In this document: piece after piece, positions 12,312 to 21,000 of the stretch
Layout: every line of letters begins with the position of its first letter
Position numbering within the stretch: the stretch's first letter is position 1
DNA from: Bradyrhizobium ottawaense
GTDB taxonomy: Bacteria; Pseudomonadota; Alphaproteobacteria; Rhizobiales; Xanthobacteraceae
DNA length: 64,000 nt
Direction: 5' to 3'
Assembly: GCF_900099825.1 (NCBI RefSeq)
Contig: NZ_LT629693.1
Coordinates: 1,922,001-1,986,000 of the forward strand
Translations under genes and position numbers: made by a program
The notes under the pieces: generated by a model
Told to the model about the DNA's origin: nothing
What the model saw: the letters and a program-made list of their open reading frames with translations, nothing else
Database searches by the model: none

Positions 12312-12539
12312 TCAGACATCGGCCCGCAATTCGTGGGCGAGGCCCGCATCGGTCAGGAGCTGGCGCGCCTCGCGATTGTCGTCCTCATGGACCAGAATCC
12401 GGCGCGGCAGCATGCCGAGCGACCCCTCGATAACGCTCATGTTCTGGTCCAGCACCAGATGATGGATATTGGCGCCGTCGAGCAGCGCCCCCACCGCGGA
12501 AACCAGCACGATATCGTTGGTTCGAACCAATTCCCGCAA
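12312..12539 (-). CDS. DUF2007 putative signal-transducing protein
   Basis: A 75-residue protein. The frame opens with TTG at 12537-12539, which is preceded by AGGAG (12548-12552 on the plus coordinates) at an 8-nt spacing. No ATG in frame fits, so the ribosome site decides the start. The sequence RTNDIVLVSAVGALLDGANI followed by HHLVLDQNMSVIEGSLGMLP matches DUF2007, a small ferredoxin-like fold of unknown role. It is divergent from the polyprenyl synthase gene and upstream of the TrmN6-like methylase. Confidence 0.8.
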   Translation of the reverse strand: MRELVRTNDIVLVSAVGALLDGANIHHLVLDQNMSVIEGSLGMLPRRILVHEDDNREARQLLTDAGLAHELRADV

Positions 12540-12672
12540 TTTGCGTTCTCCTGATTGCCCGGTTGCGCGGGCTGTGCCGCGCCTGTCAACCGCATCGTGC
12601 CCTTGCCGCCTCAGCCGGCACTTTCTATTGTAGGCCAAGAATAGTGCGTATTGAGCAAAAGTGGAGACCTGC

Positions 12673-13680
12673 GTGGCGGTTATTGTACCCTTCGAAAGCC
12701 CGAACGCCTCGATCGATGCGCTGGTAGGCCTCGTCGCCGCCGACATGGAGCGGGTCAACGCCACGATCCTGTCGCGGACGGGTTCGGAAGTCACCATGAT
12801 TCCCGAGGTCGCCAATCACCTGATCTCCTCAGGCGGCAAGCGGCTGCGCCCGATGCTGACGCTGGCGATGGCGAGCCTCACCGGCTATTCCGGCGACGGC
12901 CATATCAAGCTCGCCGCCGCCGTCGAGTTCATGCACACCGCGACCCTGCTGCATGACGACGTCGTCGACGAAAGCGAGCTGCGGCGCGGCAAGCTGTCGG
13001 CGCGGATGCTGTGGGGCAACGAGGCCAGCGTGCTGGTCGGCGACTTCCTGCTCGGCCAGGCCTTTCGCATGATGGTCGAAGTCGGCTCGCTGCGCGCGCT
13101 CGACATCCTCTCGTCCGCCGCCGCCACCATCGCCGAAGGCGAGGTGATGCAGCTCGCGGCCGCCAAGAACACCGCCACCACCGAGGACGAATATCTCGCC
13201 GTCATCCGCGGCAAGACCGCCGAGCTGTTTGCCGCCGCCTGCGAGGTCGGCCCTGTGATCGCCAACCGGCCGAAGGCCGAGCAGACCGCCTGCCGCTCGG
13301 TCGGGATGAATCTCGGCATCGCCTTCCAGCTCGTCGACGACGTGCTGGACTATGGCGGCAAGGCCGCCAAGCTCGGCAAGAACATCGGCGACGATTTCCG
13401 CGAAGGCAAGATCACGCTGCCGGTGGTGCTGGCGTTCCGCCGCGGCAATGACAGCGAGCGCGCGTTCTGGATCAAGGCGCTGGAGCGCGGCGAGATCGGC
13501 GACGGCGATCTCGATCACGCCATCGGCCTGATGACCAAGCATCGCGCGCTGGAAGACACCATCAGCCGTGCCCAGCATTACGGCGCCATGGCCGTCGACG
13601 CGCTGGCGCTGTTCCCGGCCTCGCCGATGAAATCGGCGCTGGAGCAGGTGGTGGCGTTCTGCCTGGCAAGGTCGCACTGA
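12673..13680 (+). CDS. polyprenyl (octaprenyl) diphosphate synthase
   Basis: A 335-residue trans-prenyltransferase that extends FPP with IPP to make the ubiquinone side chain. The first aspartate-rich motif is LLHDDVVDES and the second QLVDDVLDYGG; SSGGKRLRPML precedes them. Start GTG at 12673 (MAVIVPFESP) is preferred because GGAG lies 7 nt upstream; an in-frame GTG at 12661 lacks this. Chain length (C50 is usual in this group) cannot be read with confidence. It supplies the quinone used by ETF-QO and the bc1 complex encoded in the window. Confidence 0.93.
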   Translation: MAVIVPFESPNASIDALVGLVAADMERVNATILSRTGSEVTMIPEVANHLISSGGKRLRPMLTLAMASLTGYSGDGHIKLAAAVEFMHTATLLHDDVVDESELRRGKLSARMLWGNEASVLVGDFLLGQAFRMMVEVGSLRALDILSSAAATIAEGEVMQLAAAKNTATTEDEYLAVIRGKTAELFAAACEVGPVIANRPKAEQTACRSVGMNLGIAFQLVDDVLDYGGKAAKLGKNIGDDFREGKITLPVVLAFRRGNDSERAFWIKALERGEIGDGDLDHAIGLMTKHRALEDTISRAQHYGAMAVDALALFPASPMKSALEQVVAFCLARSH

Positions 13681-13693
13681 GCGTAGTCGCGCC

Positions 13694-13788
13694 GTAGGGT
13701 GGGCAAAGGCGCACTGGCGCCGTGCCCACCAACTTCGCCTGGTCTACGGAATATTTTGGTGGGCACGCTTTCGCTTTGCCCACCCTAC
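13694..13788. repeat. palindromic repeat, family D
   Basis: It runs from GTAGGGTGGGCAAAGGCGCA to CGCTTTGCCCACCCTAC; the ends are inverted copies. A second copy is at 33380. Confidence 0.8.
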
Positions 13789-13803
13789 AAGGCATCGAAC
13801 TGA

Positions 13804-14433
13804 ATGACCGGCACCAACTTCACGCTATTCCTTCTTGCCGCGCTGATTATCGCCGCCATCCCCGGTCCCGGAATCTTCTACGTCGCGGCGCGAACGCTGT
13901 CGGGCGGCAGCAAGGCCGGTATCGCATCGACACTCGGAACGGCGCTGGGCGGGCTGGTGCATGTGATCGCGGGCGCGCTTGGCGTCTCGGCGATCATTCT
14001 TGCCAGCGCCGAGCTGTTTACGGCGGTCAAATTCGCCGGCGCGCTCTATCTGATCTGGCTCGGCATCGCGACATTTTACGATGCCCGCAACCCCCTGGCG
14101 CAGCAGGACGCCCCTGCCGGAGCAACCCGGGCGTTCCGGGACGGCGTGCTGGTGGAAGCCTTAAACCCCAAGACCGCGGCGTTCTTTCTGGCCTTCATTC
14201 CGCAGTTTCTGGACCCGGCCGGCGGCGCCCCGGCGCTCCAGTTCGTTGCGCTGGGCCTGATCTCGGTGACGCTCAACACAACGGTTGATCTCATGGTGGT
14301 GATGATCGCCGCAAGGGCGCGCGCGGGCCTGTCGCGCCGGCCAGGTCTGCTTCAGCACCTGAGGCAGGGTTCGGGGCTGTTCATCGCCGGGCTCGGGATT
14401 TCGCTGGCGTTGGCGCGGCGGCCGGCGAGTTAA
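13804..14433 (+). CDS. LysE/RhtB family amino-acid exporter
   Basis: A 209-residue inner-membrane protein with about six hydrophobic segments. The N-terminal AAIPGPGIFYVAARTLSGG is the family's PGP signature, followed by GTALGGLVHV and the central NPKTAAFFLAFIPQF motif. LysE/RhtB proteins export amino acids or related small metabolites; the substrate is not predictable here. It starts 15 bp after a family D repeat and converges on ispE with 1 bp between the stops. Confidence 0.88.
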   Translation: MTGTNFTLFLLAALIIAAIPGPGIFYVAARTLSGGSKAGIASTLGTALGGLVHVIAGALGVSAIILASAELFTAVKFAGALYLIWLGIATFYDARNPLAQQDAPAGATRAFRDGVLVEALNPKTAAFFLAFIPQFLDPAGGAPALQFVALGLISVTLNTTVDLMVVMIAARARAGLSRRPGLLQHLRQGSGLFIAGLGISLALARRPAS

Positions 14434-14434
14434 T

Positions 14435-15322
14435 TTAGCTCAGCGTCCCCGCATGCACCCACCAGCCCGGGTGATCGGCCCTGATCTTCTCCGCCGCGCG
14501 CTGGGCTTCGGCGGTATTCTCGAAGATCGCAAAACAGGTGGCACCGGATCCCGACATCCGCGTCAGCCAGGCGCCGTTGGTGGCGCTCAGCGCCGCGATA
14601 ACGTCGCCGATGACGGACTGGATGCGCATCGCCGGCGCTTCGAGGTCGTTGGAACTGGCAGCCAGCGCTTCGACCCAGTCTTCGAGTGACGCGCCTTCGT
14701 CGGGCCACTCGCGGTCCTGCAGCAGCACGTCGGTGGCACCGACCAGCAATTCGCCATTGCGCAGGCCGAGCGCGCCGAACACGTCCTTGGTGGCGACGGG
14801 CACGCAGGGGTTGACCATCACGCAAGGCATCTTCGGCAGATTCAACGGCTGCAGGGTCTCGCCGACGCCGGTCATGACGCAGGCGAGCGACCTGACGCAG
14901 ACCGGCACGTCGGCGCCGGTCAGTTGCGCGACCTCGATGATGCGGGGATCGTCGGGCTTCAGCCCGTTCAACTGCGCCAGCAACCGCAGCGCCGCCGCGG
15001 CGTCGGCCGAACCGCCGCCGATGCCGGCCGCGACCGGCAATACCTTGTCGAGGGTGAAGCTTCCGGCCTTCATGCCGGGCACGCGTTCGCCCAGCAGGCG
15101 CGCGGCCTTCAGCACCAGATTGTCCGAGGTCGCACCACAGGCCTGCGCCAGAGGTCCGGACATCTGCAGGGTCAAATCGGCGCCCGGCGTCAGCGTCAGG
15201 CGATCGGCGCAATCGGCGAACGCCACCACGCTTTCAAGATCATGATAGCCGTCGCTACGGCGGCCATTCACGCGCAAGGTCAGGTTGACCTTCGCACGCC
15301 CCTCTTCACTCAGTGCCTGCAC
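14435..15322 (-). CDS. ispE: 4-diphosphocytidyl-2-C-methyl-D-erythritol kinase
   Basis: A 295-residue GHMP kinase of the MEP isoprenoid pathway. The N-terminus EEGRAKVNLTLRV matches IspE, and the ATP loop PVAAGIGGGSADAAAALRL is diagnostic. The first codon is GTG (15320-15322). It follows the TPR gene by 21 bp and probably forms an operon with it. It provides precursors for the polyprenyl synthase encoded just downstream on the other strand. Confidence 0.94.
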   Translation of the reverse strand: MQALSEEGRAKVNLTLRVNGRRSDGYHDLESVVAFADCADRLTLTPGADLTLQMSGPLAQACGATSDNLVLKAARLLGERVPGMKAGSFTLDKVLPVAAGIGGGSADAAAALRLLAQLNGLKPDDPRIIEVAQLTGADVPVCVRSLACVMTGVGETLQPLNLPKMPCVMVNPCVPVATKDVFGALGLRNGELLVGATDVLLQDREWPDEGASLEDWVEALAASSNDLEAPAMRIQSVIGDVIAALSATNGAWLTRMSGSGATCFAIFENTAEAQRAAEKIRADHPGWWVHAGTLS

Positions 15323-15343
15323 CGCCCCAACGCCCTTTTTTAA

Positions 15344-17128
15344 TCAGCCGCCCTTGCCGTCTTCTTTTTTCTTGTCGGCGGAAGCCGCAGAAGAGGTGTC
15401 CTCGGGCAGGCCGTTGGCGATCTTGGCCTCGATCTTCGGCAGTTCTTCCGCCTCAGGCTTGAGGTCGCGGGCATGGGCCCACTGGAACTTGGCTTCCAGG
15501 GTGCGGCCGATGCGCCAATAGGCGTCGCCGAGATGGTCGTTGATGGTGGGATCCTCGGGCTTGAGGTCGATCGCGCGCTCGAGATTCTTCACCGCGTCCT
15601 CGAAATTGCCGATGCGATAGTAGGCCCAACCAAGTGAATCGACGATGTAGCCGTCATCGGGGCGCTGATCGACGGCACGCTTGATCATCTTCATGCCTTC
15701 GTCGAGATTGATGCCCTGGTCGATCCAGGAATAGCCGAGATAGTTCAGGACATGCGGCTGCTCGGGCTGCAGGTCGAGCGCCTTGCGCATGTCGGCCTCG
15801 GCCTTGCTCCACTGCTTGGAACGCTCCTCGCAGATGCCACGATAGTAGTAGGTGACCCAGGTGTTCTTGTCGGTCACAGCCGCCGTCACGTCGAGCGCCT
15901 GCGAGTAGGTCACGGCACAATCGCTGAACTTCTTGCGGCCGCGCTCGATGTTGCCGAGCGCCATGATGGCCTCGATATCCTTCGAATCCTCTGCCGTGAC
16001 TTCCTTGAGGATCTTGATCGCCTCGTCGCTGCGGTCGGCGGCGTCGAGATCGGTGGCGAGCTGGATCTGCGCGTTGCGCTTCAGCGGCGAGTTCGCCGGC
16101 ATGCGCTCATAAACCTTGATCGCCATCTGCGGCTTCTTAACCGACTCATAGAGATCGGCGAGCGACAACAGCGCCAGCGGATGGTTGGGCTGCAGGTAAA
16201 GCGCGAGCTGCAGGTAGACCAGAGCGAGGTCCTCGCCGCCGCGGCGGGTCAGCGTGGCGCCGATGCCGTACAGCGCTTCGGCCGCACCGGCCTGTGCGCT
16301 GTCGATCAGCGGCGGCATCTTCTTGCCGGCCTTGAGTTCTTTCAAGCCTTCCTGCACCAGCGGATGGCGCGGCAGCTTTTTGTCGAAGACCTCGAAGATG
16401 GCGCTTGCCGCCGCCGTGTCCTTGTTGCGCGAGGTCCAGCGCGCATAGGCCTCGGTGATCCGCAGCATGGAATCGTCGAGCTTGTAGGCGCGCTCGAAAC
16501 GGGCACCGGCGTCCTTTTCCTTGCCCGAGAGTTCGAGGATCATGCCGGCGTGAAGGTCCTTGAAGATCGGATACCATTCCGGCCCGGTCAGCTTGTCGAT
16601 GGTGGCGACCGCCGTCTTGGCGTCGCCGGCGCCGTAGCTGGCCCAGCCCGACAGCAGCGTCGCCACCAGGTCGGTGATCGGGCCGCGGATCGACTGGTTG
16701 ATGTTGAGCTGCGCGGACGGATATTTCTTCAGCTTGAGGTCGCGGACGCCGACCACCAGCCGCGCGACGCGGTTGGATTTGTCCAGCGTCAGGATGCGAT
16801 CGGCGAGCTTGACCGCCTCATCGATGTCGCCATCCGCCAGTGACGAAATGAAGGCGCGATCGAGCAGTTCGTTGTTCTTCGGATCGGAGCGCAGCGCCGA
16901 GCGGTAGAACGCCGCCGCGGAAGCGGCGTCGCGTTCGACGCTGGCGTGACGCGCGGCCAGATAGCTGCCGGAGGTGGTCAGCGCCTTGAGATCGGTCTTG
17001 CTCGGGAATTGCGCGGCGCTGTCGCCGGTATGCTCGGGCGTCTGCGCGGCGAGCTGGCCGGGTACGGCCAAGACGGCAACGGTAACGGCAGCGATCGTCC
17101 AGCGATTGAAACGAGTGGAAAGCATCAC
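15344..17128 (-). CDS. exported tetratricopeptide-repeat protein
   Basis: A 594-residue protein with an N-terminal signal sequence (WTIAAVTVAVLAVPGQLAAQ). The rest is helical, with many TPR units, for example YLGYSWIDQGINLDEGMKMI and GWAYYRIGNFEDAVKNLERA. The C-terminal tail is Lys/Asp/Glu-rich. Such proteins act as periplasmic scaffolds. No enzyme motif is seen. The order etfQO - TPR - ispE on one strand suggests local cotranscription of at least the last two. Confidence 0.85.
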   Translation of the reverse strand: MMLSTRFNRWTIAAVTVAVLAVPGQLAAQTPEHTGDSAAQFPSKTDLKALTTSGSYLAARHASVERDAASAAAFYRSALRSDPKNNELLDRAFISSLADGDIDEAVKLADRILTLDKSNRVARLVVGVRDLKLKKYPSAQLNINQSIRGPITDLVATLLSGWASYGAGDAKTAVATIDKLTGPEWYPIFKDLHAGMILELSGKEKDAGARFERAYKLDDSMLRITEAYARWTSRNKDTAAASAIFEVFDKKLPRHPLVQEGLKELKAGKKMPPLIDSAQAGAAEALYGIGATLTRRGGEDLALVYLQLALYLQPNHPLALLSLADLYESVKKPQMAIKVYERMPANSPLKRNAQIQLATDLDAADRSDEAIKILKEVTAEDSKDIEAIMALGNIERGRKKFSDCAVTYSQALDVTAAVTDKNTWVTYYYRGICEERSKQWSKAEADMRKALDLQPEQPHVLNYLGYSWIDQGINLDEGMKMIKRAVDQRPDDGYIVDSLGWAYYRIGNFEDAVKNLERAIDLKPEDPTINDHLGDAYWRIGRTLEAKFQWAHARDLKPEAEELPKIEAKIANGLPEDTSSAASADKKKEDGKGG

Positions 17129-17458
17129 GTTCGCCTAGCTCCAGGATTGACGGCAGGACATTACGATCAGTGACATCATGATCAGCGGCATTACGATCGG
17201 TCTGGCGATCAGTCTCGAATGCTAACCCAAACGGCGGCATCACGGCCTTCGACCAAGGCCCTCGACAATGCCGCTTTTGGCCTTCATCCGCAAGGATACG
17301 GGTTGGCGAATCGATTGGCAGATTAGGCGCTTGTCAGGCTCTTGGGCCGCCGATTCTGCCAGCCTGACCCGGAAACGCTTTTACTGTGGCGGTATCGTGG
17401 CCGGTCCGGGCGTTAGCCCGCCCGCCGGAACGCCGAAAGGCGTTCTGATTGATATTTT
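17129..17458. other. intergenic region without a convincing gene
   Basis: It separates the ETF-QO stop from the TPR gene start. Near the TPR start the motif ATTACGATC recurs (around 17160 and 17190). The 95-codon frame at 17268-17555 runs into a family E repeat and then antisense into the ETF-QO 3' end, so it is not accepted as a gene. Confidence 0.5.
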
Positions 17459-17510
17459 GACGCGTTTTCTTCACGCGAAACCGGCGCCCACTTCGCTGGA
17501 AAACGCTTTA
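17459..17510. repeat. palindromic repeat, family E
   Basis: GACGCGTTTTCTTCACGCGA, then ACCGG and CACTTCGCTGGAAAACGCT. It lies 29 bp past the ETF-QO stop. Confidence 0.75.
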
Positions 17511-17539
17511 CCTCACGCAATCGTGGTCGGCGGGATGCG

Positions 17540-19201
17540 TTACATCGCCTCGTAGTTGGGCCCGCCGCCGCCCTCCGGGGGAACCCAGGTAATGTTGCCG
17601 TTCGGGTCCTTTATGTCGCAGGTTTTGCAGTGGACGCAGTTCTGGGCGTTGATCTGGAAGCGCGGGCCGGCAGCTTCCTCGACCCATTCGTAAACGCCGG
17701 CCGGGCAATAGCGATTCGACGGCCCGGCAAAGACGTCGTGTTCGGAGGTCTTCTGCAGGTTGAGGTCCGCGACCTTCAGATGAACCGGCTGGTCCTCTTC
17801 GTGGTTGGTATTGGACATGAACACCGACGACAGCTTGTCGAAGGAAATCTTGCCGTCCGGCTTCGGGTAGGCGATCGGCGCATGGGTCCTGGCCGGATCC
17901 AGCGTCTTGCGGTCGGGCTTGGCATGCGACTGGGTTCCGAACAGCGAGAAGCCGAACAGCGTGTTGGTCCACATGTCGAAGCCGCCGAGCGCCACGCCGA
18001 CGATGGTGCCGAACTTCGACCATAGCGGCTTGACGTTGCGAACCCGGTGCAGGTCCTTGCCGATGGCGGAATCCCGCCAGGCATTTTCGTATTCCGAAAG
18101 CTCGTCATTGGTGCGGCCGGCGCCGAGCGCGGCGGCGACATGTTCCGCCGCCAGCATCCCGGAGCCCATCGCATTATGCACGCCCTTGATGCGCGGCACA
18201 TTCACAAAACCCGCGGCGCAGCCGATCAGCGCGCCGCCCGGAAAACTCAGGCGCGGCACCGACTGGTAGCCGCCCTCGGTGATGGCGCGGGCGCCATAGG
18301 CCAGCCGCTTGCCGCCTTCGAACACGCTGCGGATCGACGGATGGGTCTTGAAGCGCTGGAACTCATCGAACGGCGAGAGGTACGGATCGTCGTAGTTCAG
18401 ATGCAGCACGAAGCCGACCGCGACCTTGTTGTCGTCGTAGTGATAGAGGAACGAGCCGCCGCCGGTCGAATTGTTCAGCGGCCAGCCGAACGAATGCTGG
18501 ATCAAGCCCTTCTGGTGCTTGGCCGGATCGATCTCCCAGACCTCTTTCAGGCCGATGCCGAATTTAGGCGGCTCGCTGTTGGCGTCGAGCGAGAACTTCG
18601 CGATCAGTTGCTTGGAGAGGCTGCCCCGCGCGCCTTCGGCGAACAGCGTGTACTTGCCGAGCAGCTCCATGCCGCGGGTGTAGGAATCCTTGTGGCTGCC
18701 GTCCTTGGCGATGCCCATGTCGCCGGTGGCGATGCCGCGCACCGCGCCCTTGTCGTCGTACAGCACTTCAACCGCGGCGAAGCCCGGATAGATTTCGACG
18801 CCGAGCGCCTCCGCCTTCGGCGCCAGCCAGCGGCAGACATTGCCGAGCGAGCCGATATAGCAGTGATGGTTGTCCATCAGCGGCGGCATCATGAAGTTCG
18901 GCAGCCGGATCGCACTGGTCGCCGTCGTCCAGTAGAAGCGGTCGTCCTTGACCTGGGTCTTGAGCGGGCAGTCGGCGTCTTCGCGCCAGTCCGGCACCAG
19001 TTTGTCGAGCGAAACCGGATCGATCACCGCGCCCGACAGGATATGCGCGCCGACCTCGGAACCCTTCTCCACCACGACGATGTTGAGGTCCGCGTTGAGC
19101 TGCTTGAGCCGGATCGCGGCCGCGAGGCCCGACGGGCCGGCGCCGACGATCACGACGTCAAATTCCATGGATTCGCGCGGGGGAAGTTCTTCGGTGCTCA
19201 T
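17540..19201 (-). CDS. electron transfer flavoprotein-ubiquinone oxidoreductase
   Basis: A 553-residue membrane-associated flavo-iron-sulphur enzyme that passes electrons from ETF (fatty and amino acid oxidation) to ubiquinone. The FAD Rossmann motif is VVIVGAGPSGLAAAIRL at about 15-31. The ubiquinone-binding middle region contains GCAAGFVNVPRIKG. The 4Fe-4S cluster is bound by Cys499, Cys522, Cys525 and Cys528 (YCPAGVYEW and NCVHCKTCDIKDP). All expected features are present and the length is normal. It is divergent from the uracil-DNA glycosylase gene. Confidence 0.96.
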   Translation of the reverse strand: MSTEELPPRESMEFDVVIVGAGPSGLAAAIRLKQLNADLNIVVVEKGSEVGAHILSGAVIDPVSLDKLVPDWREDADCPLKTQVKDDRFYWTTATSAIRLPNFMMPPLMDNHHCYIGSLGNVCRWLAPKAEALGVEIYPGFAAVEVLYDDKGAVRGIATGDMGIAKDGSHKDSYTRGMELLGKYTLFAEGARGSLSKQLIAKFSLDANSEPPKFGIGLKEVWEIDPAKHQKGLIQHSFGWPLNNSTGGGSFLYHYDDNKVAVGFVLHLNYDDPYLSPFDEFQRFKTHPSIRSVFEGGKRLAYGARAITEGGYQSVPRLSFPGGALIGCAAGFVNVPRIKGVHNAMGSGMLAAEHVAAALGAGRTNDELSEYENAWRDSAIGKDLHRVRNVKPLWSKFGTIVGVALGGFDMWTNTLFGFSLFGTQSHAKPDRKTLDPARTHAPIAYPKPDGKISFDKLSSVFMSNTNHEEDQPVHLKVADLNLQKTSEHDVFAGPSNRYCPAGVYEWVEEAAGPRFQINAQNCVHCKTCDIKDPNGNITWVPPEGGGGPNYEAM

Positions 19202-19332
19202 GATCAGGTCCCGGCCCGGTTGAGAAGGCTTCTAAAGGTGCGTTGTTTCCGATTTTTCGGGGGAGGACAACCATGGAAATCGAATGTCAGGCGTTTCGCG
19301 GCGGGCCGATCCGTCCTAGATAGATTGGCATA

Positions 19333-20175
19333 ATGGATTTCATGCCCGAACCAGCACCTACCGTGCAGCAATTGCTGGCCTTTTATCTGGAGGCCGGGGT
19401 TGATTGCGCGCTTGGCGACGCGCCGGCCGACCGGCTGGCCGAGCCGGATAGCGTTCCCGTCGCCGTCGCCGCGCCCCGCGAGATCGTGCCGCCAAGACCG
19501 GCGCGGGAAATTCCGGCGGCGATGCCGGCCGTGCCCCGGGCCGACGTGGCGCTGGCGCCGGACGAAGCGATTTCCTCCGCCCGGGAGGCGGCGCGAACCG
19601 CGCCTTCGCTGGAGGCGCTGCGGCAGCTGCTTGAAAACTTCGACGGCTGCGCGCTGAAACACACCGCCACCCGGCTGGTGTTCGCCGATGGCAACCCGCA
19701 GGCCCGCGTCATGTTCGTCGGCGAGGCGCCCGGGCGCGAAGAGGATATCGAGGGACTGCCGTTCGTCGGCCGTTCCGGCAAGCTGCTGGACCGGATGATC
19801 GCGGCGATCGGGCTCGACCGCAGCAAGGCCTATATCGCCAACGTGATTCCGTGGCGGCCGCCCGGCAACCGGACGCCGACCCCGCAGGAAACCCAGATCT
19901 GCCTGCCGTTCATCCGCAGGCAGATCGAACTGGTCAATCCCGACGTGCTGGTGACGCTCGGCAATCCCTCGACGCAGACGCTGCTGTCGACCCGCGACGG
20001 CATCATGAAGACCCGCGGCAAGTGGGTTGATTACGACACCGGCACGCGCACCATCCGCGCCTTGGCAACCTTTCATCCGGCCTATCTGCTGCGCTCGCCG
20101 TCCTACAAGCGGATGACCTGGCAGGATCTGCGCGCGATCGCAAAGGCGCTGGAGAACCCGGCCGCGCCGACGTAG
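19333..20175 (+). CDS. uracil-DNA glycosylase, family 4/5-like
   Basis: A 280-residue DNA repair enzyme that removes uracil. The first 100 residues are Ala/Pro-rich and poorly conserved. The core holds [20 protein letters not shown] (water-activating and DNA-binding motif), [17 protein letters not shown], and the late motif [12 protein letters not shown]. Family 4 enzymes use four Cys for a 4Fe-4S cluster; here only GCALK and QICLPF are clearly in place and the other positions differ (for example IPWRPP in place of a Cys-bearing version). It is therefore either a variant or a cluster-modified member. It is divergent from ETF-QO. Confidence 0.88.
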   Translation: MDFMPEPAPTVQQLLAFYLEAGVDCALGDAPADRLAEPDSVPVAVAAPREIVPPRPAREIPAAMPAVPRADVALAPDEAISSAREAARTAPSLEALRQLLENFDGCALKHTATRLVFADGNPQARVMFVGEAPGREEDIEGLPFVGRSGKLLDRMIAAIGLDRSKAYIANVIPWRPPGNRTPTPQETQICLPFIRRQIELVNPDVLVTLGNPSTQTLLSTRDGIMKTRGKWVDYDTGTRTIRALATFHPAYLLRSPSYKRMTWQDLRAIAKALENPAAPT

Positions 20176-20183
20176 CAAAACCG

Positions 20184-20975
20184 ATGGACAGCGAGCGCGG
20201 CGGTCACGAAAAAAGCGAACGCTACCGGGATTTCTTCGACTTGCAGCTTCGTTTCGCCGAAGCGGTTGCCGAGAAGACATCGATGCCGATCGCCGAAGCG
20301 GTTTTGCTCACCACCAATTTGCACCGTCGCTTTGGCCTAGGCGATGCGCCCGCCGAGGGCGCACCGGGTCCGGCATGGCAGGAATATGCGCGCGGGCTCA
20401 AAGGCCTGACGACGCATCGGCAGCGCGCGGACTGGACCCAGATTTTCTATGCGCGATCACCTGAAGAGCCGTCTGCATTTCCCGATCATGTGTTCGGCTG
20501 CTTTAAATTTGATGCGAGCGATGCGACCGATATCGTCCGTCTCCACTTCTCCAACCGCGACGCCTCGAACCGTGATTCCTTGGGCCCGCTGAGCAAAGCC
20601 CGGGCGGAGGTGCGACGATGCGAACTCAAAAGCATGTTCGCTTTTATCAAGGCGCGCTTTCCGAACGCCGGCTATGTCGAGGGACGTTCATGGCTTTACG
20701 GCACCGAAGCCTATCGGCGGCTGTTCCCCGACGATTACGCAGGGTCGCGCGTCATCATCGAGAGCGGCAACCGGTTTCAGGGCATGTCGCGGTGGGGACA
20801 GGTTCTCGACCGCGAAGGTCGCGTAAAGCCTGAGCTGAAGGACAAGTTTCTCAAGAACATCGAGCGGCTGAACGCCGACCGGCTGTGGGAGGCTTTTCCG
20901 CTTCCATCCTTTCGCGTTCGCGCGCCGATCGATGTGTTCTACGAGAGAGGTTCGTTGCTCCGGGATCGTGCGTAA
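20184..20975 (+). CDS. conserved hypothetical protein
   Basis: A 263-residue soluble protein, starting 8 bp after the uracil-DNA glycosylase stop and so probably cotranscribed. It has an N-terminal helical part (DFFDLQLRFAEAVAEK) and a C-terminal part with many aromatics and Arg (GRSWLYGTEAYRRLFPDDY, RFQGMSRWGQVLD). I do not recognise a family. The last codons (RGSLLRDRA) are encoded by a partial family A repeat, so the C-terminus has been altered by repeat insertion or the stop is secondary. No membrane or signal segment. Confidence 0.65.
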   Translation: MDSERGGHEKSERYRDFFDLQLRFAEAVAEKTSMPIAEAVLLTTNLHRRFGLGDAPAEGAPGPAWQEYARGLKGLTTHRQRADWTQIFYARSPEEPSAFPDHVFGCFKFDASDATDIVRLHFSNRDASNRDSLGPLSKARAEVRRCELKSMFAFIKARFPNAGYVEGRSWLYGTEAYRRLFPDDYAGSRVIIESGNRFQGMSRWGQVLDREGRVKPELKDKFLKNIERLNADRLWEAFPLPSFRVRAPIDVFYERGSLLRDRA

Positions 20976-20994
20976 GCACCAGACCCGGAATGAC
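20957..20994. repeat. partial family A repeat overlapping a gene end
   Basis: GCTCCGGGATCGTGCGTAAG, then CACCAGACCCGGAATGACG. It is a short form of family A that covers the final codons and stop of the upstream hypothetical gene. Confidence 0.55.
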
Positions 20995-21000
20995 GTAGCG

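Noticed and set aside
17268..17555. A 95-codon plus-strand frame between ETF-QO and the TPR gene
   Set aside because: Its C-terminus is read from a family E repeat and the ETF-QO 3' end. It has no conserved pattern and no ribosome site.
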